Of a stretch of DNA of 64,000 nucleotides, positions 34,588-43,614 are shown one piece after another. The position numbers and the translations under genes were made by a program. Source of the DNA: Clostridium fungisolvens. Lineage in GTDB: Bacteria; Bacillota; Clostridia; Clostridiales; Clostridiaceae. The notes beneath the pieces are model-generated. The model searched no databases and had not been told where the DNA came from. It saw nothing but the letters and a program-made list of their open reading frames with translations. Location of the stretch: positions 4,650,001 through 4,714,000 of the forward strand of contig NZ_BLZR01000001.1 of the NCBI RefSeq assembly GCF_014193895.1, given 5' to 3'. Position 1 is the first letter of the stretch. Each line of letters starts with the position of its first letter.

Positions 34588-37500
34588 TTACTTTGCCATA
34601 TTGAACACTTCAAGATCTCTTTCTTCAATCTTACTTGTTTTAACTTTCACTAAAGCCTTAAAGGTATCTAAAGCTGTAATAACTCCTATATTTCTTTCTA
34701 TAGCCGCTCTTCTTATATGGAAGCCATCTCTCTTAGAATCATTACCTTTAGTTGGAGTATTTATAACTAAATCAACTTCTTTATTCTTGATAACATCTAT
34801 TATATTTGGATGATTCTCATTTAGTTTCCTAACTTCTCTAGCATCTATACCTGCAGATCTTAAAAGTTCAGCAGTACCAGATGTAGCTATAAAATCATAT
34901 CCAACATCAGAAAGTGCTTTTGCTATTGGAAGGAATTCTTCTTTATCATGCTTATTTATAGTAGCAAGAACAGTTCCCTTACTTTTACTTAGGGTATACA
35001 TATACGCTCCTACAAAACCCTTATATAAAGCTTCTTCTAGAGTTCTACCTACTCCTAATACTTCCCCAGTAGATCTCATTTCTGGCCCTAGAGAAACTTC
35101 AACCTTCGGAAGCTTTTGAGTAGAGAATACTGGAACCTTCACAGATATTAAACTTGGTTCTTTGTATACACCAGTTCCATAACCTAAATCCTTAAGTTTA
35201 GCTCCAAGCATTATTCTAGTAGCTATATCCACTATAGGTACTCCACTAACTTTACTTATATATGGTACTGTTCTTGAAGCTCTTGGATTTACTTCTATTA
35301 CATACAACTCGCCCTTAAATTCTATAAACTGTATATTTATCATTCCTTTTATGCCTATAGCAAGAGCTAGCTTATTAGTGTATTCTAATACTTTATCTTT
35401 TATATCTTGACTTAAGTTCTGACTTGGATACATTGTTATACTGTCACCTGAATGTACCCCAGCTCTTTCTAGATGTTCCATTATTCCAGGTATAAGAACA
35501 TCTTCTCCATCAGATATAGCATCAACTTCTATTTCTCTCCCCATAAGATACTTATCTATCAATATAGGATTCTTTCTATCTTTTTCGAAAGCATTGTTTA
35601 AATAGAACTTCAACTCTTCTTCATCATGAGTTATTTCCATTCCTTGACCACCAAGCACATATGAAGGTCTTACTAGTACAGGGAATCCAAGCTCTCTTGC
35701 TTCATTTACCCCTTCTTCAACACTCCAAATTCCTTTTCCTTTAGGTCTGTATATTCCTAATTCTTCAAGTAGCGCATCAAACTTTTCTCTATCCTCAGCT
35801 AAATCTATCTGATCCGCTGTAGTCCCTAAGGTCTTTATATTCTTTTCTTTAAGGAACTTTGCAAGCTTTATAGCTGTTTGCCCACCAAATTGAAGTATTA
35901 CTCCTTCTGGTTTTTCTTTTTCAATTATATTAAATACATCTTCTTCTGTTAATGGTTCAAAGTATAATTTATCAGATATATTAAAATCTGTGCTTACAGT
36001 TTCAGGATTATTATTTACTATTATTGTTTCTATACCAATATTTCTAAGTGATTTTACACAATGAACTGATGCGTAGTCAAATTCTATTCCCTGTCCTATT
36101 CTTATAGGTCCAGATCCTATTACCATAACCTTTCTTCTATCACTTACTTCCACTTCATCATAAGTCTCATAAGTTGAATAATAGTATGGAGATAAAGCTT
36201 CAAATTCGCCACCGCAGGTATCAACCATCTTATATACAGGTTTTATATTCCATATATCTCTCAATCTATAAATATCATCTGGTGAAACTTCTAGAAGATC
36301 TGCAATCCCCTTATCTGAGAAACCTTTCCTCTTAAGTTTATATAACCATTCCTTATCTAAATCACCTATTTTAGAGATTCTTAGTTTTTGCTCCTCATCA
36401 ACCATCCACTTAAATTTTTCTAGGAAGAACAAATCAACGCCTGTTATCTCAACAATTTTATCCATCCTATAATTTCTTCTAAGCATTTCTGCTAGAGCAA
36501 AAATTCTTTCATCATCAGGTGTTATTACCATCTCTTTTAAGTCTTTCATAGAGAGTTCTCTAAACTTTTTAAACTCTAAAGAATACTTTCCTATTTCTAA
36601 AGATCTTATTCCTTTAAGAAAAGCTGACTCAAAATCACTTCCTATAGCCATTATTTCTCCTGTAGCCATCATCTTAGTTCCTAAAGCTCTATCAGCACTT
36701 TTAAACTTATCAAATGGCCATTTTGGAATCTTAACAACTACATAATCTAATGAAGGTTCAAAGCATGCATATGTTTTTTGAGTAACCGCATTCTTTATCT
36801 CATCAAGTGCATAGCCTAATGCCAGCTTTGCAGCAACCTTAGCAATTGGATATCCAGTTGCCTTAGAAGCTAACGCTGATGATCTTGAAACTCTAGGATT
36901 TATTTCAATTACTGCGTATTCAAAGGATTGTGGGTTAAGCGCAAACTGAACATTACAACCACCTTCTATTCCTACTGCATTTATTATATCGATGGAAGCA
37001 CTTCTAAGCATTTGGTACTCTTTATCAGATAAAGTTTGACTAGGAGCCACAACTATACTATCACCAGTATGTATTCCTACAGGATCAATATTTTCCATAT
37101 TACATACTGTTATACAATTTCCGAAACTATCTCTCATTACTTCATATTCTACTTCTTTCCATCCCTTTACACTCTTTTCAAGCAACACTTGGCCTATAGA
37201 GCTTAACTGTATACCTAATGATAGAATTTCTTCTAGTTGTTCTTCATTATTAGCTATACCACCGCCAGTTCCCCCTAGGGTATATGCTGGTCTTACTATT
37301 ACAGGATAACCTATTGTTTTAGCAAATTCCTTTCCAGCCTCTAAGTCCGTTATTATCTCACTCTTTATAACAGGCTGGCCTATTCTATGCATCATCGCTC
37401 TAAATAACTCTCTGTCTTCCCCTTCTTTTATACCTTCGACAGAGGTACCTATAATTTTTACATTGTACTTATCTAGTATCCCTTTATCATAAAGTTCAAC

Positions 37501-37797
37501 AGCTAAATTTAGACCTGTTTGTCCGCCCATTCCTGCTAAAAGACTGTCAGGTCTCTCTTCAGCTATAACTTTCTCAACAAACTCTATAGTCAGCGGTTCT
37601 AAATACACCTTATCTGCAACTTCGGCGTCCGTCATTATAGTTGCAGGATTAGAGTTTATTAAAACCACTTCTAATCCTTCTTCCTTAAGTGCTTGACACG
37701 CTTGAGTTCCTGAGTAATCAAACTCTGCTGCCTGACCTATTACTATCGGACCTGAACCTATTACTAATACTTTTTTAATATCTTTTTTAATTGGCAT
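34588..37797 (-). CDS. carB: Carbamoyl-phosphate synthase large subunit
   Basis: The 1069-residue protein starts with KKVLVIGSGPIVIGQAAEFDYSGTQAC and repeats this start in its second half (KVMVIGSGPIRIGQGIEFDYA), the two ATP-grasp synthetase units. It also has an oligomerisation region (about 400-550) and a C-terminal MGS-like allosteric domain (about 935-1069). It makes carbamoyl phosphate from bicarbonate, ATP and the ammonia delivered by CarA. ATG 37797 follows AGGAGGTAGCC, 33 bases downstream of carA. For control, see 38960-39480. Confidence 0.97.
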   Translation of the reverse strand: MPIKKDIKKVLVIGSGPIVIGQAAEFDYSGTQACQALKEEGLEVVLINSNPATIMTDAEVADKVYLEPLTIEFVEKVIAEERPDSLLAGMGGQTGLNLAVELYDKGILDKYNVKIIGTSVEGIKEGEDRELFRAMMHRIGQPVIKSEIITDLEAGKEFAKTIGYPVIVRPAYTLGGTGGGIANNEEQLEEILSLGIQLSSIGQVLLEKSVKGWKEVEYEVMRDSFGNCITVCNMENIDPVGIHTGDSIVVAPSQTLSDKEYQMLRSASIDIINAVGIEGGCNVQFALNPQSFEYAVIEINPRVSRSSALASKATGYPIAKVAAKLALGYALDEIKNAVTQKTYACFEPSLDYVVVKIPKWPFDKFKSADRALGTKMMATGEIMAIGSDFESAFLKGIRSLEIGKYSLEFKKFRELSMKDLKEMVITPDDERIFALAEMLRRNYRMDKIVEITGVDLFFLEKFKWMVDEEQKLRISKIGDLDKEWLYKLKRKGFSDKGIADLLEVSPDDIYRLRDIWNIKPVYKMVDTCGGEFEALSPYYYSTYETYDEVEVSDRRKVMVIGSGPIRIGQGIEFDYASVHCVKSLRNIGIETIIVNNNPETVSTDFNISDKLYFEPLTEEDVFNIIEKEKPEGVILQFGGQTAIKLAKFLKEKNIKTLGTTADQIDLAEDREKFDALLEELGIYRPKGKGIWSVEEGVNEARELGFPVLVRPSYVLGGQGMEITHDEEELKFYLNNAFEKDRKNPILIDKYLMGREIEVDAISDGEDVLIPGIMEHLERAGVHSGDSITMYPSQNLSQDIKDKVLEYTNKLALAIGIKGMINIQFIEFKGELYVIEVNPRASRTVPYISKVSGVPIVDIATRIMLGAKLKDLGYGTGVYKEPSLISVKVPVFSTQKLPKVEVSLGPEMRSTGEVLGVGRTLEEALYKGFVGAYMYTLSKSKGTVLATINKHDKEEFLPIAKALSDVGYDFIATSGTAELLRSAGIDAREVRKLNENHPNIIDVIKNKEVDLVINTPTKGNDSKRDGFHIRRAAIERNIGVITALDTFKALVKVKTSKIEERDLEVFNMAK

Positions 37798-37830
37798 AAT
37801 GGCTACCTCCTAAGTGTTCTTCACTAATAG

Positions 37831-38880
37831 TTACTCTGCAAATTTTATGAACTCATCGAATATATAGTCACTATCTTTTGGTCCTGGACTAGCTTCAGGA
37901 TGGAATTGTACAGAAAAAATAGGTAAGACTTCATGTTTCATCCCCTCTATAGTTCCATCATTCACACTTATATGAGTGGCCCTTACGTCCTTTGGCAGTA
38001 CATCCACATAATATCCGTGGTTTTGAGAAGTGATATACACTCTATTCTTATCAATATCTTTTACCGGATGATTACAACCTCTATGTCCAAATTTAAGTTT
38101 CTTAGTTTTTCCTCCAAGACTTAGAGCTAATATCTGGTGCCCAAGACATATACCTACTATAGGCTTCTTTCCAACAATATTTTTAACATTCTCTACTATA
38201 TCTGATAGATCTTCTGGATCTCCAGGTCCATTTGATAAAAATACAAGGTCTGGATTAACCTTCAGTACTTCTTCTGCTGAAGCAGTTGCAGGAAAAATTG
38301 TGACTCTGCAATTTCTTTTCACAAAGCTATTTATTATATTCTGTTTTACACCAAAATCCATTATAGCTATATGTTTTCCGCTTCCATAAAATTCATAGAT
38401 TTCACTTGTTGTAACATTCAAAACTGCATCTTTATTTGAATAAAGCTCTGTTTTCTTAAGAGCCTCTTCTGAAGAGATTTCATCTAATGTTATTACACCC
38501 TTCATTGTTCCATTTTCTCTTAATATTTTAGTAAGAGCTCTTGTATCTATTCCTTCAAGTCCAATTATCTTATTATTATTTAAAAAAGTTTCTATTTCTA
38601 ATTCACATCTAAAATTACTTGGTGAAGCACATTTTTCTCTTACGATAAATCCTTTAACCTTAGGATAAGAAGACTCCATATCTTCAAGATTTATTCCGTA
38701 GTTTCCGATCAAAGGATAAGTCATAGTAACTATCTGTCCATAATACGATGGATCTGTAAGCACTTCTTGATATCCTGTCATTCCGGTATTAAATACTACC
38801 TCTCCAACACTTTCTTTTAAATATCCAAAAGCTTTTCCTTCAAAAACAATACCATTTTCTAATATAAGCTTTGCTTTCAT
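37831..38880 (-). CDS. carA: Carbamoyl-phosphate synthase small (glutaminase) subunit
   Basis: The 349-residue protein has the CarA N-terminal domain (LENGIVFEGKAFG, VVFNTGMTGYQEVLTDPSY) and a class I glutaminase domain with catalytic Cys in VGICLGHQILAL and His/Glu in FSVQFHPEASPGP. It releases ammonia from glutamine for CarB. ATG 38880 follows AAGGAGGACTATA. It is the first gene of the carAB operon, whose 5' region carries both ARG-box-like sites and a PyrR-type leader. Confidence 0.97.
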   Translation of the reverse strand: MKAKLILENGIVFEGKAFGYLKESVGEVVFNTGMTGYQEVLTDPSYYGQIVTMTYPLIGNYGINLEDMESSYPKVKGFIVREKCASPSNFRCELEIETFLNNNKIIGLEGIDTRALTKILRENGTMKGVITLDEISSEEALKKTELYSNKDAVLNVTTSEIYEFYGSGKHIAIMDFGVKQNIINSFVKRNCRVTIFPATASAEEVLKVNPDLVFLSNGPGDPEDLSDIVENVKNIVGKKPIVGICLGHQILALSLGGKTKKLKFGHRGCNHPVKDIDKNRVYITSQNHGYYVDVLPKDVRATHISVNDGTIEGMKHEVLPIFSVQFHPEASPGPKDSDYIFDEFIKFAE

Positions 38881-38968
38881 TATAGTCCTCCTTATAATCC
38901 TTTAGGGAAAATACACTTATACAAGTGAGGTTCCTGCCGAACTTATTCATGTATATTTATTAAATCAT

Positions 38969-39002
38969 ATTGCATAATTATTCGTCAATAACAATTTATG
39001 CA
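38969..39002 (-). promoter_or_regulatory. carAB proximal promoter flanked by tandem ARG-box-like sites
   Basis: In minus-strand reading, CGAATAATTATGCA (38984-38971) matches the ARG-box core TGAATWWWWATTCA at 12 of 14 positions, and TGCATAAATTGTTA (39002-38989) matches at about 10 of 14. They are four bases apart and enclose the -35-like TTGACG (38988-38983); a weak TTTAAT -10 follows. ArgR/AhrC boxes normally occur in such pairs. The promoter and the regulator assignment are inferences. Confidence 0.5.
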
Positions 39003-39240
39003 TGTATTTTATGATTTATTCTAATAGTAACTGTATACTTTTGCTTTGCTCTATAGGAATCTGTTTTAAATATGCTTTTAACATTTTTATAAACTTTACA
39101 TCCTTTACCTAACTTTACAATTTACCATATAAAACTCAACCTACTTATATCTAAAAATTACAGTATCGTTGTATATAGATCAGTTATTAAGTTTATAGTA
39201 CCTGATATGCAGCAAATAAATGTTGTATAAGCTTATCCTA
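39003..39240. other. carAB leader segment without recognised features
   Basis: These AT-rich bases between the leader terminator and the proximal promoter show no ORF with a ribosome site and no clear hairpin. Confidence 0.5.
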
Positions 39241-39244
39241 TTTA

Positions 39245-39302
39245 AACAAAACAAAAGGATATCTAAGAGATTAATAAAAAAACACTAATCTCTTAGATAC
39301 CC
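39245..39302 (-). terminator. Intrinsic terminator (attenuator) in the carAB leader
   Basis: In minus-strand reading, GGGTATCTAAGAGATTA (39302-39286) pairs with TAATCTCTTAGATATCC (17-base stem, one G-U) around a 12-base loop, then TTTTGTTTTGTTT. The stop codon of the preceding 29-residue ORF lies at the top of the 5' arm. Confidence 0.85.
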
Positions 39303-39374
39303 TATATATTCAGCAGGATATTCAATTATAATCAAAGCTATTTGTTTAATTTCATGACAAAAAACGTATGCCAT
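39285..39374 (-). CDS. Putative 29-residue leader peptide upstream of carAB
   Basis: ATG 39374 follows AGAAAGGGG at nine bases and opens MAYVFCHEIKQIALI..., ending ...YIGYLRD at TAG 39287-39285. The ribosome site directly adjoins a PyrR-type loop, and the stop codon is inside the 5' arm of the leader terminator, so a translating ribosome would disrupt the terminator. I know no homologous protein. Regulatory translation is inferred from the arrangement only. Confidence 0.45.
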   Translation of the reverse strand: MAYVFCHEIKQIALIIIEYPAEYIGYLRD

Positions 39375-39382
39375 ATAATCAT

Positions 39383-39410
39383 ACCCCTTTCTGGCCTCTC
39401 TGGACCAATT
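39383..39410 (-). promoter_or_regulatory. PyrR-type RNA binding loop
   Basis: In minus-strand reading GGTCCAGAGAGGCC (39406-39393) matches the PyrR consensus ARUCCNGNGAGGYU except for first and last bases, which change together from A-U to G-C and keep the pair. The following AGAAAGGGG resembles the conserved GCAAGAGG tail of Bacillus pyr leaders. PyrR binds such loops when UMP is high. Confidence 0.65.
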
Positions 39411-39450
39411 TAAAGTGTATTATCTACCTTATTATTTGTTATTTATATCT

Positions 39451-39479
39451 ATTCTAGTTTAACCTATAGTACATGTCAA
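39451..39479 (-). promoter_or_regulatory. Distal promoter of the carAB leader
   Basis: TTGACA (39479-39474), 17 bases, TAGAAT (39456-39451) in minus-strand reading. Transcription would start near 39444 and run through the PyrR-type loop, leader ORF and terminator toward carA. Confidence 0.75.
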
Positions 39480-40040
39480 GAAATAAAAGTTTTTATTTTT
39501 GTTGAAATGATTAAAGATTACCCAAATAGGTAATCTTTAACCATTAACAATATTATACCTTGCCTATAGGTATTTGTAACTCTTTTTGTCCTATTGAGTC
39601 CATTATATTATTATCTATAGCAAGCATTTTGTCAATGTGATTATTATCATATAAATAAAGTTCCTTTCAACAAAGACAAAGCATTATTGTATATTTATGC
39701 ACTTTATTTGATGTTTGTGCACTTTGTTTATAAAAAATAATATTTATTTTTCCAATTAAGTTAAATATATCGTCTTAGTACCTATTAGAAATATCACCGC
39801 AATATTCTATATATAGACGAACCACTATATAATTGAATTTATATTTTCAAATATCCATTTCAAAGCCCAGAGGAGTTTTGAAAATAGATTTGGGGTTGAG
39901 GTGTTTCATCTTTATTAATGCTTTTATACTTATTAATCTATATATACTAATAAGCTAGCTGGTTTTTTTAATATTGTGTAACTTAAGTAGTATAAATTTC
40001 ATATTCTTATAAAGAGATAAATTTTTAAAGGGAGATCAAG
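39480..40040. other. Gap upstream of the carAB leader
   Basis: A hairpin (AAAGATTACC/GGTAATCTTT) lies at about 39513-39538. An open but start-poor frame on the minus strand (39553-39666, ...DKMLAIDNNIMDSIGQKELQ...) looks protein-like but has no convincing start and may be a gene remnant. AAAGTGCATAAA and AAAGTGCACAAA repeats lie near 39694-39730. A family D repeat occupies 39816-39915. Confidence 0.45.
39816..39915. repeat. Dispersed palindromic repeat, family D copy
   Basis: GACGAACCACT...AATTTATATTTTCAAAT on the left and TTTTGAAAATAGATTT...GTGTTTCATC on the right are inverted. It closely matches 45203-45303, including the central CAxAxCCCAGxGxAGTTTT. Confidence 0.75.
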
Positions 40041-40559
40041 ATGGATTTCTTTAATAATGATTACTTCAATCCAAATAGTCACTTTAGATTTTATGACGAT
40101 GGAAGCAGTATAGACGAAGTTGGAGAATATGAAGTAGATGTTAGTTTTACTTATGCTCCAATATATGAGAGCTTAGAAGAGGATATGAGAGGCCCCTCTG
40201 ATAGACCAACTCCACCTCCAGCTCCAGTAAATACACCTCCAATGGCTCCTCCTCCTTCATTCAATCCTTCAAAGAATGACCCTAAAGCTAAAGTTCTTGC
40301 AGGCTCACAATATCCTGAAGGGCCTCAAGCTTTTGGTGGACCTCAAACTGGAGGAGGCAATGTAAAAGCAGTAAGTCCAATTTCCATACGCCCTTGCCTA
40401 TTTAGATATACTTATATATGGCAGAATAACGGAAGATCTTATTGGGCTTACCTGACATCAGTAGATCGTTACTCAGTTTCTGGATGGAGATGGATGTTCT
40501 ATAGATGGGTATATTTCGGAATAGACATAAGAAGAATAGATACATTTATATGCTATTAA
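40041..40559 (+). CDS. Proline-rich protein with aromatic C-terminus, unknown
   Basis: This 172-residue protein (ATG 40041; site AAAGGGAG) has an acidic N-terminal part, a Pro-rich middle (RPTPPPAPVNTPPMAPPPS, about 53-75), a Gly/Gln segment, and a C-terminal domain rich in Trp, Tyr and Arg (WQNNGRSYWAYLTSVDRYSVSGWRWMFYRWVYFG). There is no signal peptide. The composition recalls spore-coat or exosporium proteins of sporeformers, but I recognise no family. It is a single gene with a strong terminator. Confidence 0.6.
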   Translation: MDFFNNDYFNPNSHFRFYDDGSSIDEVGEYEVDVSFTYAPIYESLEEDMRGPSDRPTPPPAPVNTPPMAPPPSFNPSKNDPKAKVLAGSQYPEGPQAFGGPQTGGGNVKAVSPISIRPCLFRYTYIWQNNGRSYWAYLTSVDRYSVSGWRWMFYRWVYFGIDIRRIDTFICY

Positions 40560-40563
40560 ATAG

Positions 40564-40600
40564 TTATAAGGAGAAGAATATATTTTCTTCTCCTTATAAA
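40564..40600 (+). terminator. Terminator after the proline-rich gene
   Basis: A perfect 15-base stem TTATAAGGAGAAGAA (40564-40578) with TTCTTCTCCTTATAA (40585-40599). Confidence 0.85.
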
Positions 40601-40768
40601 CTTCAGTTTCTTAAACAAATATCCATTCCATGTCTTCTATACCCTGACAGTAAAAAATATATCCTGTTCTTTTATCGAAAATAATTATAGGACCCATATA
40701 ATCACCAGCATATTTATATTTTTAATTAACCTTATCTTTTAAATCCACTTAAATATATAGATGCATTA

Positions 40769-41392
40769 TCATTTTTTAGAAACCCACTTATTATCCTTAA
40801 TATAGAATCTCCAAGGAAAATGCACAGCTTCTTCCGCATAATCTATACCGATTCTAGTAGTTTCAACAATATCTTCATCCGATATAGTTTTATTGTCTGA
40901 AGGTTCTTCTAAATATAACTCCTCGCTTTCAGTCATATCTACCCAGTTATCTTGCTTGTTTATTGCAAAAGCAATACATAACTTTGATGGACCATTAGTA
41001 AGAGCTTTCACTTGAGCATTAGTTAGAGAATCAATTGTTTTATCAAATCTCCTTTTAGCCATTTCTTCAATACCATCTACAGGCTCTATTGCTCTTATGA
41101 GTACACCTTCTGCAGTTCCTTCTTCTTTTGTTATTATATTAAAACAATGATACATTCCATATATAGAAAAAACATATACAATTCCAGGAGGCCCGTATAG
41201 AGGCTTAACTCTCTCTGTCATCTTCCCTCCATATGCATGTGAGGCCTTATCTATAGCACCTATATATGCCTCAGTTTCGACTATTATTCCTTTTAGAAAT
41301 GTTTCTCCTACCTTCCTTACTAATATTTTTCCTAGAAGTTCTTTCGACACTGTAATGGCATCTCTTGCATAAAAATCTTTACTTATCTTCAT
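40769..41392 (-). CDS. DNA-3-methyladenine glycosylase, AAG/MPG family
   Basis: The 207-residue protein shows AAG features: IVETEAYIGAIDKASHAYGGKMTER (catalytic Glu and His), PLYGPPGIVYVFSIYGMYHCFNI (the hairpin that probes DNA), and NGPSKLCIAFAIN. It removes alkylated purines in base excision repair. ATG 41392 follows GGGAGAG. It is a single gene. Confidence 0.93.
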   Translation of the reverse strand: MKISKDFYARDAITVSKELLGKILVRKVGETFLKGIIVETEAYIGAIDKASHAYGGKMTERVKPLYGPPGIVYVFSIYGMYHCFNIITKEEGTAEGVLIRAIEPVDGIEEMAKRRFDKTIDSLTNAQVKALTNGPSKLCIAFAINKQDNWVDMTESEELYLEEPSDNKTISDEDIVETTRIGIDYAEEAVHFPWRFYIKDNKWVSKK

Positions 41393-41594
41393 GATACTCT
41401 CCCGTTAGCCCAAAGATAATTGGTATTTAAAATTATAAATTATATCTATCAACATTTAATAAGCATCAATTTATTTTAAATTATATAACATTTAAATATA
41501 CCTTTATTATCTTTTTATCATAATAATATTATCCATATATTATTTTTAAAAATATAAATTTTATGATTAATTATTCCCTATAATCAAGTAAATA

Positions 41595-42806
41595 TTATAT
41601 AAGTTTTACTTTTACAAACCTTAACTTACCGACTTGAATTATATCACCATCACCTATCGATACCTCTAAGCTATTAATAACCTTTTCTCCATTTATCTTT
41701 AGCCCTCCACCTGTTATAAGCCTTTTAGCATCATTCTTACTCTTACATAATCCTTTTTCAAATAAAAATGAGATTAAATCTTTATCTAACAATTCAGCCT
41801 CTACTTCAAGCTTTTCTACATCTTTAGGAATACTTTTTTTCTGAAATATATTTATGAATTCTTGCTCTTCTTGTTCAGCAGCTTTTTCTCCATGATATAA
41901 TCTAACCAATTCTTTAGCTAAGCTTATCTTAATATCTCTAGGATTTACCTTACCACTATTTAATTTACTTCTAATTTCATCAATTTTATCAGGATGTATA
42001 TCCGTAGTTAGCTCAAAGTATTTGATAATATTTTCATCTGGTATAGACATAGTCTTTCCAAATATATCTTTAGCACTTTCATTTATGCCAATATAATTTC
42101 CTAGACTTTTACTCATCTTTTCTTTTCCATCAACACCTTCAAGTAAAGGCATAAATATAGCAACCTGGCTTTCCATATCAAAATCTCTTTGAAGCGTTCT
42201 TCCCATTAGTATATTGAACCTTTGATCTGTGCCACCTAGTTCAATGTCTGCTTTTAAACTTACAGAATCATATGCTTGCATTAAAGGGTAGAAAAACTCA
42301 TGGATAGAAATACTTTGGTTACTTTCAAATCTCTTTTTAAAATCATCCCTTTCAAGCATTCTAGCCACTGTTGATTTTGCTGCTAGATTTAATACATCTT
42401 CAAAATTCAACTTTGAAAGCCATTCGCTGTTAAATCTAACTTTTGTCTTATCTTTATCTAATATCTTAAATATTTGCTCTTCATAGGTTTTGGCATTTTC
42501 TATAACCTGCTCTTTAGACAATTGCTTCCTAGTTTTTGATTTTCCAGTAGGATCACCTATCATTCCTGTAAAATCCCCTAAAACTATAATAGCCTCATGC
42601 CCAAGTTCTTGCATCTGTCTTATCTTCCTTAACACAACCGCATGCCCAAGATGTATATCTGGTGCTGATGGATCAAGTCCAAGTTTGATCACTAATGGTT
42701 TATCTTCTTTTATCGACTGCTCTAACTTTTGTCTTAGATCCACTAAACTAATAATCTCATCTGCCCCTTTAGAAATTATTTTTATTTGCTCTTCTATATT
42801 AATCAT
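41595..42806 (-). CDS. tyrS: Tyrosyl-tRNA synthetase
   Basis: The protein of about 403 residues has the HIGH-type motif DIHLGHAVVLRK, KMSKSLGN, and a C-terminal S4 RNA-binding domain (about 335-400; LITGGGLKINGEKV). The short-sequence features are closer to the TyrZ branch than to E. coli-type TyrS, in my judgement. I chose ATG 42806; a TTG three codons upstream is possible and neither has a clear ribosome site, which is unusual here. A tyrosine-specific T-box leader lies upstream (43114-43429). Confidence 0.95.
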   Translation of the reverse strand: MINIEEQIKIISKGADEIISLVDLRQKLEQSIKEDKPLVIKLGLDPSAPDIHLGHAVVLRKIRQMQELGHEAIIVLGDFTGMIGDPTGKSKTRKQLSKEQVIENAKTYEEQIFKILDKDKTKVRFNSEWLSKLNFEDVLNLAAKSTVARMLERDDFKKRFESNQSISIHEFFYPLMQAYDSVSLKADIELGGTDQRFNILMGRTLQRDFDMESQVAIFMPLLEGVDGKEKMSKSLGNYIGINESAKDIFGKTMSIPDENIIKYFELTTDIHPDKIDEIRSKLNSGKVNPRDIKISLAKELVRLYHGEKAAEQEEQEFINIFQKKSIPKDVEKLEVEAELLDKDLISFLFEKGLCKSKNDAKRLITGGGLKINGEKVINSLEVSIGDGDIIQVGKLRFVKVKLI

Positions 42807-43113
42807 ATTAATCAAGTTAAGTTCAAAATAGTTAGTTGCCTATTTACATTTAAAGATTTACTTTTTCTATAAAGAGAACTAACTTATACTTAACTACACC
42901 TCCTAAATTTAAATTTATTTAACTACTTTCTAAATTTATTCAAATCAAACTTCAAGCTCAATACTTCATGGAAATGAAAACTTCATATTAAATAAAGTTA
43001 TACATACTTAAATGTATGAGCTTAATCTAATCCAACCTATTTATAAAATTACCTGCAGAATAACTTTATAAAATTAGTTGGTAAATAAAGAATTCGCTAA
43101 ATTGAGATATAAT
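42807..43113. other. tyrS leader downstream of the T-box
   Basis: About 300 AT-rich bases between the T-box terminator and tyrS show no ORF with a ribosome site. The separation is longer than usual for a T-box gene. Confidence 0.5.
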
Positions 43114-43429
43114 TTCCTAAAGAATAAAAAAACTCCCGTCCTCTAGATTGCTCTAGAGGACGAGAGTATAAACTTCGCGGTACCACCTCAATTTATTAAT
43201 GCCTTACGACAATAACCTTTTCGAGTACGATGTAAAAAAACATGAACATGATACTCTAGCACTATAACCTGTGCAGGATAGGGAAAACAGCCTACTACCT
43301 TATAAGGATTTGGTGTTCAGCTCATAGATGTATTCAAAATAAATTCTTTGCTTCTTCACACCAACCAGAAGCTCTCTTAAAAAGAAATATATTTTTACTC
43401 TTTCTACTCATAGCCTTTTTTATATTTTT
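43114..43429 (-). ncRNA. T-box leader, tyrosine-specific
   Basis: In minus-strand reading the leader contains the T-box sequence AGGTGGTACCGCG (43188-43176) followed by an intrinsic terminator (43168-43129; CTCTAGAGGACG stem, then T-run). Stem I contains GAATACATC, with tyrosine codon UAC at 43332-43330 as the specifier. T-boxes bind uncharged tRNA and antiterminate; here this raises tyrS expression when tyrosyl-tRNA is scarce. Confidence 0.93.
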
Positions 43430-43435
43430 TTATAT

Positions 43436-43464
43436 ATTATACTCAAGCATTCAAAACTATTCAA
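43436..43464 (-). promoter_or_regulatory. Promoter of the tyrS T-box leader
   Basis: TTGAAT (43464-43459), 17 bases, TATAAT (43441-43436) in minus-strand reading; transcription would begin near 43429. Confidence 0.75.
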
Positions 43465-43614
43465 CTATTTTTTTGAATAATTTACATAAAAAGTTTTCTA
43501 AAACTTCTTAAGCCCGCATTAACACTATATATTTATATAAATATATAAATTTTTCTTTTTATAATTATATGTTATAACAATATAAGAACTTTCATTATTA
43601 CCATCATATATTTT

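Noticed and set aside
39553..39666. Minus-strand frame KELYLYDNNHIDKMLAIDNN...
   Set aside because: It looks protein-like but has no acceptable start with a ribosome site and only 24 codons after its first Met, so I mention it only as a possible remnant.
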